A stretch of 11,562 bases of DNA from Acidobacteriota bacterium (GTDB taxonomy: Bacteria; Acidobacteriota; Terriglobia; Terriglobales; Acidobacteriaceae), in the NCBI GenBank assembly GCA_021779695.1, contig JAJYAE010000131.1, positions 1-11,562 of the forward strand, read 5' to 3'. The position numbers and the translations under genes are program-made. Of this stretch, positions 1-6,902 are shown piece after piece. Below the pieces are notes generated by a model. It was not told the origin of the DNA and made no database searches. It saw nothing but the letters and a program-made list of their open reading frames with translations. Positions within the stretch are counted from its first letter, which is position 1, and every line of letters begins with the position of its first letter.

Positions 1-1977
1 GCCCGGCTCCTCACGCGAGCCATAGAGAGCCTTGGCCAGTGAGCGATACAGGATGTCGTTGATGAGCGTGCTCTTGCCGCTGCCACTCACGCCCGTCACC
101 ACCGTCATCACGCCCAGTGGAACGCGAATCGTCAGGTCGTGCAGGTTGTGCTCGCGCGCGCCGGTCACGGTGAGCCATTTGCCGCTCAGCGCGCGCGGCT
201 TCTCGCGATGCAGAATGCCCGCAGCGCCGGAGAGATACCGCCCCGTCAGCGACTCCGGACAGGCCATAATCTGCGCCGGAGTGCCCTCGGCCACCACATG
301 GCCGCCCAGCCGCCCCGCGCCCGGCCCAAGGTCCAGCACGTAATCCGCGTGGCGAATCGTATCCTCATCGTGCTCCACCACCAGCACCGTGTTGCCCAGG
401 TCGCGCAGCCGGACAAGGGACTCAATCAGCCGCATGTTGTCACGCTGATGCAGGCCAATCGAGGGCTCATCCAGCACATAGAGCACGCCGCGCAGCCGCG
501 AGCCAATCTGCGTGGCGAGGCGAATGCGCTGCCCTTCGCCGCCAGAAAGCGTCGCCGCATTCCGGTCCAGCGAGAGGTAACTCAGCCCCACCGCGCACAG
601 AAACTCCAGCCGCTCCTCCACTTCACGGCGAATCCTTTCGGCAATCAGCGCCTCGCGTTCAGTGAATTGCAGGTTGATCGCCGCGGAAAGCGCCCGATTC
701 AGCGGCAGTGCCGTGAAGTCCGCAATCGACAGCCCGCCCACCTTCACCGCCAGCGACTCCGGCCGCAGCCGCTTGCCCCGGCATACAGGGCACGGCGTCG
801 CCGACATGAAGCTCATCATGTACTCGCGATAGCCGTCGCTGTGCGCCTCTTCCACGCTGTCGCGCAGATAGGCCAGGATTCCGTGAAATCCCGTGCGCGG
901 GCCCTCGCTCTTCGGCGGTCCATACACCAGGATGTGCTGCTGCTTTGCGGGCAGGTCCTCAAACGGCACCTTCAGGTCAATCTTGTAGCGTTCTGCAGCC
1001 AGCTGGATCAGCTTGAGCAGGTACTGCGACGCCGAACCAGGTCCCAGCCCGCCGTCGAGCAGCGGCTTCGACCAGTCGGTGATGACCTTTGCCGGATCAA
1101 AGTCATAGAGCGAACCCAGCCCGTGACACTCCGGGCACGCCCCAAAGTTCGAGTTGAAGCTGAAGCTGCGCGGCTCGAGCTTGGGCACGTCGAGGCCGCA
1201 GTCAGGGCAGGCCATTGACGACGAGAACAACTGCTCTTCGCCATTCGCCGCTGCCACCAGCACCAGCCCGTTCGCCAGTTGCAGCGCCTTGCTCACGGCC
1301 GCTTCCAGCCGCTTCTCTACGGCTGCCTGTGCAGCGGCGTCGCTCTTGAGGAGCACGCGGTCAATAATCGCCTCGATGGTGTGATTCTTGCGCTTGTCGA
1401 GCGCCGGCGGGTCGGCGAGGTCCGCAATCGCGCCGTCCACCCGCGCGCGAAAGCCCTGCTGGTCCAGCTCGTCGAGCAGCTCCTTGAACTCGCCCTTGCG
1501 TCCGCGCACCACCGGCGCCATCACCGTGACGCGCTCGCCCGCGCTCATCTGCAGGATGCGCTGCACCATCTGGTCCGACGTCTGCCGCGCGATGGGCCGG
1601 CCGCAGTTGGGGCAGTGCGGCGTGCCCACGGAGGCGTAGAGCAGCCGCAGGTAATCGTAGATTTCGGTAATGGTGCCAACCGTCGATCGCGGACTCCTGC
1701 TCGTCGTCTTCTGCTCAATTGAGATGGCCGGGCTCAGCCCCTCAATCGAATCCACATCCGGTCGCTCAATCTGATCGAGGAACTGCCGCGCGTAGGCCGA
1801 GAGCGTTTCGACGTAGCGCCGCTGGCCTTCGGCGTAAATCGTGTCGAAAGCGAGTGAGCTCTTGCCCGAGCCGGATAGCCCCGTGACCACGGTGAGCGTG
1901 TTGCGCGGAATGCGCACGCTGATGTCGCGCAGATTGTGCTGACGCGCCCCGCGCACCGAAATGTGAGTGATCGACAT
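1..1977 (-). CDS. uvrA: UvrABC nucleotide excision repair protein, subunit A (partial, C-terminus missing)
   Basis: UvrA is the damage-sensing ATPase of nucleotide excision repair. It scans DNA as a dimer with UvrB and loads UvrB at lesions in the cytoplasm. The reading frame is open from ATG 1977 to the left edge, giving 659 residues of a family usually about 940-1000 long, so the C-terminal third is outside the window. Visible motifs are the first Walker A (GLSGSGKS, residues 33-40), a zinc site C257-x2-C260 and C281-x2-C284, the ABC signature of the first ATPase half (LSGGE, 477-481), Walker B ending in D503-E504, and the second Walker A (GVSGSGKST, 629-637). The start fits the family N-terminus, in which a short strand precedes GARQHNL. 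There is no obvious SD sequence. The signature reads LSGGEGQ where E. coli has LSGGEAQ. The gene is transcribed away from the small gene at 2206. Confidence 0.98.
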   Translation of the reverse strand, partial: MSITHISVRGARQHNLRDISVRIPRNTLTVVTGLSGSGKSSLAFDTIYAEGQRRYVETLSAYARQFLDQIERPDVDSIEGLSPAISIEQKTTSRSPRSTVGTITEIYDYLRLLYASVGTPHCPNCGRPIARQTSDQMVQRILQMSAGERVTVMAPVVRGRKGEFKELLDELDQQGFRARVDGAIADLADPPALDKRKNHTIEAIIDRVLLKSDAAAQAAVEKRLEAAVSKALQLANGLVLVAAANGEEQLFSSSMACPDCGLDVPKLEPRSFSFNSNFGACPECHGLGSLYDFDPAKVITDWSKPLLDGGLGPGSASQYLLKLIQLAAERYKIDLKVPFEDLPAKQQHILVYGPPKSEGPRTGFHGILAYLRDSVEEAHSDGYREYMMSFMSATPCPVCRGKRLRPESLAVKVGGLSIADFTALPLNRALSAAINLQFTEREALIAERIRREVEERLEFLCAVGLSYLSLDRNAATLSGGEGQRIRLATQIGSRLRGVLYVLDEPSIGLHQRDNMRLIESLVRLRDLGNTVLVVEHDEDTIRHADYVLDLGPGAGRLGGHVVAEGTPAQIMACPESLTGRYLSGAAGILHREKPRALSGKWLTVTGAREHNLHDLTIRVPLGVMTVVTGVSGSGKSTLINDILYRSLAKALYGSREEPG

Positions 1978-2054
1978 AGTCTGGGTTTGGCTCAGCCGCA
2001 GGGATGACGGGAAATTGCAGCGTGGCTGTTTCCGGATTGGGACTCTCTGGGGGT

Positions 2055-2084
2055 ATTCTATTGGTCAACAGAAACAAGGGTCAA
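2055..2084 (-). promoter_or_regulatory. Probable sigma70-type promoter of uvrA
   Basis: Read on the minus strand, TTGACC (2079-2084) is followed after 18 bases by TAGAAT (2055-2060). Each hexamer matches the sigma70 consensus at five of six positions. Transcription would start near 2048, leaving a leader of about 70 bases before the uvrA ATG at 1977. The string GTTGACC occurs twice, at 2079-2085 and 2063-2069, 16 bases apart. The second copy lies inside the spacer and could be an operator. I see no E. coli-type (CTGT-N8-ACAG) or Gram-positive-type (GAAC-N4-GTTC) LexA box here. The call rests on sequence match and position only. Confidence 0.6.
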
Positions 2085-2102
2085 CGCGCCGCATTTTCTG
2101 CG

Positions 2103-2122
2103 AGAATCGCTCCAACGATTCT
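2103..2122. promoter_or_regulatory. Perfect 7-bp inverted repeat between uvrA and the divergent small gene
   Basis: AGAATCG and CGATTCT form a perfect inverted repeat separated by six bases (CTCCAA). It lies about 20 bases upstream of the uvrA -35 hexamer and about 85 bases before the start of the small gene at 2206. That spacing suits a dimeric regulator acting on one or both divergent genes. It could also be a weak RNA hairpin, but it has no T run. No known operator family is recognised. Confidence 0.35.
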
Positions 2123-2205
2123 GCGAACCGGCACATCGACTCGACCGGCCACAGAGCCACTGAGAGATTTCAGAAACGCCTTGGATTTTTTGCCCGGGTA
2201 GGAAA

Positions 2206-2373
2206 ATGACCGATTTCTTTAATTTATTGATGCTGCTGTGTGCATCCATCGGAGCAATGGCGTTCGGAGTTCTCGCGGCATATGCCATCTTTCGCGTGGG
2301 CTTTGCCCTGATGCGTCCGTATCGCAGAGCGGCCGCCGTGCAGCCAAGTAATCAGCCCGCGAACGTTCTGTAA
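2206..2373 (+). CDS. Small single-helix membrane protein, 55 residues, unknown function
   Basis: A short open frame runs from ATG 2206 to TAA 2371-2373. The product has an N-terminal hydrophobic stretch of roughly residues 4-36, rich in Leu, Ala, Phe and Gly with only Arg30 charged, long enough for one membrane helix or a tight hairpin. A basic segment (R37, R40, R41) follows, then a polar tail rich in Ala, Pro, Gln and Asn. This pattern of helix followed by positive charges predicts an inner-membrane protein with its C-terminus in the cytoplasm. An AGGA at 2200-2203 precedes the ATG by only two bases, which is closer than ideal. It is divergent from uvrA and convergent with the STN-domain gene. 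I do not recognise the family. Coding status is inferred from composition, the SD-like site and the otherwise empty gap. Confidence 0.6.
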   Translation: MTDFFNLLMLLCASIGAMAFGVLAAYAIFRVGFALMRPYRRAAAVQPSNQPANVL

Positions 2374-2439
2374 TCTCTTTCGCAATCCTTGCTCTTCAAT
2401 CCGGAAAGGGTGCGTCTCCCTGCACGGCCGATTCGTGCT

Positions 2440-3219
2440 CTACGGGTTGGGCGGAGCCTGCGGGCGTTGCTGGATCATCTGGAGCTGGCGCGCGCGCATC
2501 TGATCCAGAATCTCCTGCGGAGTTCTGGGCGGAGCCGGCGGGTTCTCCTGCTGCAATTGCGTCGTTGCCGGCTGCGCTTCATCCTGGTCCGCGTCACTCG
2601 GAGCTTCGGCTGCGTTGCTGGGTGTCATCGCACTGCTTCCACCGCCGCCGGCAGACCGCGAGGTGAGCAGAATCTCGTTCGGCGCTGCCAGTCCCTCGCC
2701 TCCGATCATCATCACGTTGTATCCCGAGCCCTGCAGCAGCTGGGCCAGCACATCCCGCGCCGGTCCCGGTCCATACTGCCCAAAGACCCGTTCATCATGC
2801 TGAAGTCCCACCACTTTTGCCCCCGTCGCCGTGGTGACGTCTCCAAAAATCTGAACCAGGCTCGAATTGGATGCGTCAATCTGCAATCCGTGGCTGTCCC
2901 ACATGACATGCGCCGGTGTCGGCTTTTCGTTCACTGGCCATTGCGGCATTCGCGGAGGAGCCGGCGCCGCAGGAACGGCTGTGGCTGCCTTGGTCTCTGC
3001 CCTCGCTTTGGACGGCCGCACTCCATGCCGGTGCGCCCGGTGCGCTGTTCCGCTTGTTGCGTGGGCGGGCTCGGCCGCCGGTGACGACTTGCTGCCAGTT
3101 TGCCCAGCCAGACACCATGGACCGCCAAGCGCCAGCAGGGCCAGCGCACTCCACCTGCGCCAGCTGCCGAAGGCTTTGCGCCGAATCGCGCTCATCCAAT
3201 TACGCTGCAACCCATCCAT
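2440..3219 (-). CDS. Exported or membrane-anchored protein with an STN-like (secretin/TonB short N-terminal) domain
   Basis: The product has 259 residues from ATG 3219. That start is preferred because GAGG lies five bases upstream; an in-frame TTG at 3258 would add 13 residues but lacks support. Residues 10-23 are strongly basic and are followed by a hydrophobic segment (about 24-38), so this is a signal peptide or membrane anchor. A linker rich in Ala, Ser, Pro and His covers about 40-100. Residues 107-170 resemble an STN domain: a strand with alternating hydrophobics (LQIDASN), then a helix (SSLVQIFGDVTTATG), and the closing pattern in which a helix (ARDVLAQLLQGSGY) leads into a strand (NVMMIG). 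In secretins and TonB receptors this fold sits in front of a barrel; no barrel follows here. The last 80 residues are rich in Gln, Pro and Gly and look disordered. Function is unknown; a periplasmic adaptor is an inference. Confidence 0.8.
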   Translation of the reverse strand: MDGLQRNWMSAIRRKAFGSWRRWSALALLALGGPWCLAGQTGSKSSPAAEPAHATSGTAHRAHRHGVRPSKARAETKAATAVPAAPAPPRMPQWPVNEKPTPAHVMWDSHGLQIDASNSSLVQIFGDVTTATGAKVVGLQHDERVFGQYGPGPARDVLAQLLQGSGYNVMMIGGEGLAAPNEILLTSRSAGGGGSSAMTPSNAAEAPSDADQDEAQPATTQLQQENPPAPPRTPQEILDQMRARQLQMIQQRPQAPPNP

Positions 3220-3312
3220 GACGGCCTCATCTCGCAGCCGCGCGCGGGAATCTGCCAATGCGCGTCGCCCGCCCGCTGCCCATCACTGTACTAGACTAAC
3301 AGTGGACCTTGG

Positions 3313-3333
3313 ACGCTCGACCGCGAGCGTTTT
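3313..3333 (+). terminator. Terminator-like hairpin in the leader of the secreted-protein gene
   Basis: ACGCTCG (3313-3319) and CGAGCGT (3324-3330) form a perfect GC-rich 7-bp stem with a four-base loop (ACCG). On the plus strand this runs directly into four T residues (3330-3333). That is the form of a short intrinsic terminator for plus-strand transcription. It ends 27 bases before ATG 3361 and just ahead of the SD, so it could act as a leader attenuator, block antisense or read-through transcription, or be a DNA operator between the divergent genes. On the minus strand there is no T run. Confidence 0.4.
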
Positions 3334-3360
3334 CCATAGGTAGAGAGGGATTTGCAAGCG

Positions 3361-4350
3361 ATGCGTCTCTGCTGGAAGGGCTGGATCGCCGGGTTGCTGC
3401 TGGCTGTGCCGGTAGCGGGCCTGGCCGCAAACTGCACCACTGAGGCTGCGCTCTCGGCGCAGGATCGAAACCTCATCGCCGCCACCGGCCAGCGATTGGC
3501 CCAGGCTGTCGTCGGCCTGGACGAATCCACGCTCCAGAGCGCGCTTTTTCCGGCCGTGCAGCAGGATTGGCCCGGCATGAAGGGCGCCGTTGAAGATGCC
3601 GCCGCGCTGGTGAAGGGTGGCCAGGCACAACTGCGCAGCTTCTATCTCCTGGATAACTCCTCCGCCACCTCCACCATGGACCAGGAGTTCTTCTGCTCCA
3701 ATGTTTCCGGTTCGCTTACCATCACCGTCACCATGCGCGCCTTGCCTCCCGGCCGTTACGCCGTCGTGCTGGCCGATGCCGCCGGCTCCGCGCTCGGCGG
3801 CCAAATGGGCTTTGTCCTCGTCTGGGATGCCACCGGCGCCACGCCCCAGTGGAAGCTCGGCGGCCTCTCCGTGCGCCAGGGCATCATCGACGGTCACGAC
3901 GGCGTCTGGTATTGGACGCACGCCCGCGGCCTCGCCGCAGGCCCCCACACTTGGAGCGCCTGGTATACCTACGAACTCGCCCGCTACCTGCTGTTGCCGG
4001 TCGACTTTCTTTCTTCGAACAACCTGGAGAAGCTCTTGCAGGAGCAGGGCCGCATCCTGAATTCGCCCGCCAGTGCCTTCCCTTATTCGCTCACCGACGG
4101 GCCCCGTACCTGGAAAATTGACGGTCTCCGCATTGACACTTCTCTCCACGAGGCCGACCTTGGCGTCATCTATGAGTCGTTGGGCGTCTCCGATCCCTCG
4201 GCGCAACGCACAGAAGCCATCGCCGTCATGAGCGCCCTGCTCAGATCGCACTCCGGTATTCGACAGAACTTTCACGGCCTGTGGGCCTACACCAATCAGA
4301 ATGGCAAGGTCACGCCCATCATCGAACTGCCCATGGGGCAGATTCCTTAG
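3361..4350 (+). CDS. Secreted protein of unknown function, 329 residues
   Basis: The start chosen is ATG 3361, with AGAGGGA ten bases upstream at 3344-3350. An in-frame TTG at 3352 is only one base from that SD and is less likely. Residues 1-23 form a clear signal peptide: Arg2 and Lys6, a hydrophobic core (about 9-21), and cleavage after Ala22 or Ala23. The mature protein begins with a helical region (about 30-95), then alternating hydrophobic segments that look like beta strands (about 110-180) including a W-x-L-G-G-L-S-V stretch faintly like NTF2-fold proteins. An aromatic-rich helical part (about 180-235) and a mixed C-terminus follow. Cys25 and Cys112 are the only obvious mature cysteines and could form a disulfide. 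I recognise no catalytic motif. It is divergent from the STN-domain gene and lies 74 bases before ltaE on the same strand. Confidence 0.85.
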   Translation: MRLCWKGWIAGLLLAVPVAGLAANCTTEAALSAQDRNLIAATGQRLAQAVVGLDESTLQSALFPAVQQDWPGMKGAVEDAAALVKGGQAQLRSFYLLDNSSATSTMDQEFFCSNVSGSLTITVTMRALPPGRYAVVLADAAGSALGGQMGFVLVWDATGATPQWKLGGLSVRQGIIDGHDGVWYWTHARGLAAGPHTWSAWYTYELARYLLLPVDFLSSNNLEKLLQEQGRILNSPASAFPYSLTDGPRTWKIDGLRIDTSLHEADLGVIYESLGVSDPSAQRTEAIAVMSALLRSHSGIRQNFHGLWAYTNQNGKVTPIIELPMGQIP

Positions 4351-4424
4351 CCGCGTGCAGCTCTGATTCAACAAAGCTGAACAGTGAAGTTCACAGGTTA
4401 TCCGGCAATATCCGAGGAGATCTC

Positions 4425-5477
4425 ATGGTGGAAGCATTGATTGATCTGCGGTCCGATACCGTGACCCGGCCCACACCCGATATGCGCGCCGCCATGGCCG
4501 CCGCTCTCGTCGGCGACGATGTCTACGGCGAAGACCCGACCGTAAATTTGCTGGAAAAGCGCGCCGCGGAGATATTCGGCCGCGAAGCCGGCCTCTTTGT
4601 CCCCACGGGCACCATGGGCAACCAGATCGCCATTCGCGTGCACACGCAACCAGGACAGGAAGTGATCTGCGAGGCGCGCGCGCACATTCTCGACTGGGAG
4701 ATGGCCATGGCGGCGGCGTTCTCCGGCTGCCTGCTGCGGACCGTGACGACGAAGCGCGGCACGCTGACCTGGCAGGAGATTGAGCCGCACGTGCATGCGC
4801 GCAGCACCTTTCGCGCATCCACAGGGCTCATTGAAATTGAAAACACGGCCAACATGGCCGGCGGCCGCATCACGTCGCTTGCCGCCATGGAAGAGATCTG
4901 GGCCGGCGCAAAGGAGCACGGCTTGCCGGTGCATCTCGACGGCGCCCGCATCTTCAACGCCGCTGCGGCGCTGGGCGTGCCGGTAAAGAAACTCACGCGC
5001 GGCTTTGACACGGTGATGTTTTGTCTCTCGAAGGGGCTCTGCGCGCCGGTTGGCTCCATGCTGGTCGGCTCCCAAGAAGTCATTGACCGCGCGCGCATCG
5101 TGCGCAAGGCCCTCGGCGGCGGCATGCGGCAGGCAGGCATTCTCGCCGCGGCGGGATTGATTGCGCTGGAGCAGATGCCCGCACGACTGCACGAAGACCA
5201 TGCCAATGCCCGCCTGCTGGCGGAGGCTCTGGCCACGCTCGAAGGTATCGCGATTGACCCGAAGACCGTCGAGACCAATATCGTGATCTTCCGGCTCACG
5301 GGCCAGATCACGCCAGCGCAGCTCGTCGCCAAACTCAAGGAACGCGGCATTCTGGCCAGCGCGGTGGGGCCGGACGCCATCCGCCTGGTGACGCACCATG
5401 ATGTGGACCGCGCCGCCTGCCTCAAGGCTGTGGATGCGCTCACAGAGATCATGGAAACGCCGGCGCACGCGCACTAG
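4425..5477 (+). CDS. ltaE: Low-specificity L-threonine aldolase (PLP-dependent)
   Basis: This enzyme cleaves L-threonine or L-allo-threonine to glycine and acetaldehyde in the cytoplasm, using pyridoxal phosphate, and offers a glycine source besides GlyA. The 350-residue product matches the LtaE family from end to end: it opens with [11 protein letters not shown] and [11 protein letters not shown] and carries PTGTMGNQ near residues 61-68. His87 is at the position of the PLP-stacking histidine, Asp172 and Arg175 lie in [10 protein letters not shown], and Lys203 in CLSKG is the Schiff-base lysine. [14 protein letters not shown] and RLVTH near the end are also family blocks. ATG 4425 was chosen because GAGGAGA sits four bases upstream and the family N-terminus begins there; the open frame extends upstream but without similarity. 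It lies 115 bases before glgM on the same strand and may share transcription with its neighbours. Confidence 0.96.
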   Translation: MVEALIDLRSDTVTRPTPDMRAAMAAALVGDDVYGEDPTVNLLEKRAAEIFGREAGLFVPTGTMGNQIAIRVHTQPGQEVICEARAHILDWEMAMAAAFSGCLLRTVTTKRGTLTWQEIEPHVHARSTFRASTGLIEIENTANMAGGRITSLAAMEEIWAGAKEHGLPVHLDGARIFNAAAALGVPVKKLTRGFDTVMFCLSKGLCAPVGSMLVGSQEVIDRARIVRKALGGGMRQAGILAAAGLIALEQMPARLHEDHANARLLAEALATLEGIAIDPKTVETNIVIFRLTGQITPAQLVAKLKERGILASAVGPDAIRLVTHHDVDRAACLKAVDALTEIMETPAHAH

Positions 5478-5541
5478 AACCTGCTCCGCACAGCCTGCTT
5501 GCGCCCCTCGCATTCGCGGGATAGACTCAACGGCGATACGC

Positions 5542-5568
5542 TGCCTCTGCCACCTTTCCTGAGAGGCA
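5542..5568. promoter_or_regulatory. Perfect 7-bp inverted repeat in the glgM leader
   Basis: TGCCTCT (5542-5548) and AGAGGCA (5562-5568) are exact reverse complements with 13 bases between them. The right arm ends 12 bases before the GGAGGA ribosome binding site of glgM. It could fold in the mRNA leader or bind a regulator. There is no T run, so it is not a normal terminator. No known riboswitch is recognised. Confidence 0.3.
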
Positions 5569-5592
5569 ATGCGGCAGTCCGGAGGAGTGAGA

Positions 5593-6822
5593 GTGCGAGT
5601 TGGCCTGTTTACCCGTGAGTATCCGCCGCAGGTGTATGGCGGCGCAGGAGTGCACGTCGATTACCTGAGCCGCGAGCTCGCCAAAGAGATTGAAGTCGAA
5701 GTCCACTGCTGGGGCCCGCAGCACGGCGACCTGGGCAACCTGCATGTGCGCGGCGCGGAACCATGGCCCGAGATCACCAACGGCACCGAGGGCAAGTTCA
5801 AAGGCGCGCTGGAGGCGCTGAGCCTCAACCTCACTCAGGTCAAGGCGCTTGCCGGCGTCGATGTGGTCCACACGCACACGTGGTATGTCTCGATGGCGGG
5901 CTTTCTCGCCAAGAAGCTGTATGGTGTGCCGTTCGTGCTCACCACGCATTCGCTGGAGCCGCTGCGCGCGTGGAAGGCGGAGCAGCTGGGCAGCGGCTAC
6001 GCCATGAGCTCGTGGATGGAGCGCACCGCCATGCTCGACGCCGACGCGATTATCGCTGTCTCGCAGGGCACCAAAGCCGATATTCAGCGCGCGTATCCCG
6101 ACGTGGACCCGGCACGCATTCACGTCATCTACAACGGCATCGACCTGAACGAGTATCAGAAGACCAGTGAGACGAAAGCGCTCACCGATTACGGCGTCGA
6201 TCCGACTGTGCCCTACATTCTGTTTGTCGGGCGCATCACGCGGCAGAAGGGCGTGACGCATCTCGTCGATGCCATCCGCTATCTGCCGCCGGAGACGCAG
6301 GTCGTTCTCTGCGCGGGCGCGCCAGACACGCCGGAGATTGCCGCCGAGCTGCGCTCTAAGGTCGACGAGGCGCGCAAGGCGCATCCGCGCATTGTGTGGA
6401 TTGAGAAGATGGTCACCAAGCAGGAAGCGATCCAGCTGTACAGCAACGCGCGCGTCTTCTGCTGCCCGTCGGTCTATGAGCCCTTCGGCATCATTAATCT
6501 TGAAGCGATGGCGTGCCGCGCGCCTGTTGTGGCCAGCGCCACGGGCGGCATCAAAGAGGTCGTCGTAGAGGGAGAGACCGGCTACCTGGTGCCGTTCGAT
6601 GCGGACCCGGTGACCAGTTTTCCGCGTGAACCGGAGAGGTTCGCACGCGATCTTGCCGGGCGTCTCAATGAGATGCTGCAAGACCCGGAGAAGTGCCGTC
6701 GCTTTGGCGAGGCCGGTCGCCGCCGGGTCGAAGAGACGTTCAGCTGGACCGCAATCGCACACCAGACTATCGCGCTCTATGCGCAACTGATTGACGAGCG
6801 CAAACGAAGCACGCATAAATAG
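5593..6822 (+). CDS. glgM: GlgM-type glycosyltransferase: ADP-glucose-dependent alpha-maltose-1-phosphate synthase (GT4, often annotated as glycogen synthase)
   Basis: The 409-residue product closely follows the actinobacterial GlgA/GlgM family (Mycobacterium Rv1212c type). It should join ADP-glucose and glucose-1-phosphate into maltose-1-phosphate in the cytoplasm, and may also extend glucan. The N-terminus (TREYPPQVYGGAGVHV, with the glycine loop at 16-19), HTHTWY and THSLEPLR are family hallmarks. The donor site shows Arg214 and Lys219 in GRITRQKG, and the GT4 E-x7-E motif is Glu296 (in YEPFG) and Glu304 (in NLEAM). GTG 5593 is the preferred start: GGAGGA (5581-5586) lies six bases upstream and the product then begins like known GlgM. 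An in-frame ATG at 5569 would add eight residues, with GAGAGG only two bases upstream. The gene stands 80 bases before glgE, which strongly supports the maltose-1-phosphate role over a classical GlgA role. Confidence 0.93.
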   Translation: MRVGLFTREYPPQVYGGAGVHVDYLSRELAKEIEVEVHCWGPQHGDLGNLHVRGAEPWPEITNGTEGKFKGALEALSLNLTQVKALAGVDVVHTHTWYVSMAGFLAKKLYGVPFVLTTHSLEPLRAWKAEQLGSGYAMSSWMERTAMLDADAIIAVSQGTKADIQRAYPDVDPARIHVIYNGIDLNEYQKTSETKALTDYGVDPTVPYILFVGRITRQKGVTHLVDAIRYLPPETQVVLCAGAPDTPEIAAELRSKVDEARKAHPRIVWIEKMVTKQEAIQLYSNARVFCCPSVYEPFGIINLEAMACRAPVVASATGGIKEVVVEGETGYLVPFDADPVTSFPREPERFARDLAGRLNEMLQDPEKCRRFGEAGRRRVEETFSWTAIAHQTIALYAQLIDERKRSTHK

Positions 6823-6856
6823 GCCACCTTTTTCGCTGCACCCTGAGCCAGAGCGC

Positions 6857-6868
6857 ATGCCGCGGCAT
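6857..6868. repeat. 12-bp perfect palindrome in the glgM-glgE spacer
   Basis: ATGCCGCGGCAT is its own reverse complement. It sits in the 80-base gap between glgM and glgE, about 20 bases before the glgE SD. As RNA it could fold only as a short stem with a four-base loop; as DNA it could be a dimer binding site. The same ATGCCGC/GCGGCAT core appears in the larger hairpin at 10972-10990. Confidence 0.35.
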
Positions 6869-6902
6869 TGCTGCAAGCCTGCAAACACGAAGGACGAACG
6901 CC

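Noticed and set aside
139..1218. Long open frame on the plus strand opposite uvrA
   Set aside because: It is antisense to an unmistakable uvrA frame, and its translation is Arg/His/Gln-rich low-information sequence typical of GC-rich shadow frames.
2037..2059. Plus-strand promoter TTGGGA and TATTCT for the 55-residue gene
   Set aside because: The hexamers are only 11 bases apart, far from the 16-18 needed; the region is better explained as the uvrA promoter on the other strand.
3283..4374. Minus-strand open frame of 363 codons opposite the secreted protein
   Set aside because: Glycine-rich and motif-free, whereas the plus strand has a proper SD and signal peptide. Some doubt remains because the plus-strand protein is itself unrecognised.
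4378..4393. TGAAC/GTTCA inverted repeat before ltaE as an operator
   Set aside because: Only 5 bp per arm and no supporting promoter; expected often by chance.
4398..5513. Minus-strand open frame of 371 codons opposite ltaE
   Set aside because: Shadow of the strongly conserved threonine aldolase; no recognisable domain or independent support.
5593..6822. Annotation as classical glycogen synthase GlgA (GT5)
   Set aside because: The E-x7-E motif, the TREYPPQVYGGAGVHV start and the glgE neighbour fit the GT4 GlgM group; length near 410 is also below the usual GlgA size of about 480.
5527..6888. Minus-strand open frame of 453 codons opposite glgM
   Set aside because: Longer than glgM itself, but rich in Arg, Ala and His with no motif; the plus strand encodes a full GT4 enzyme, so this is a GC-driven shadow.
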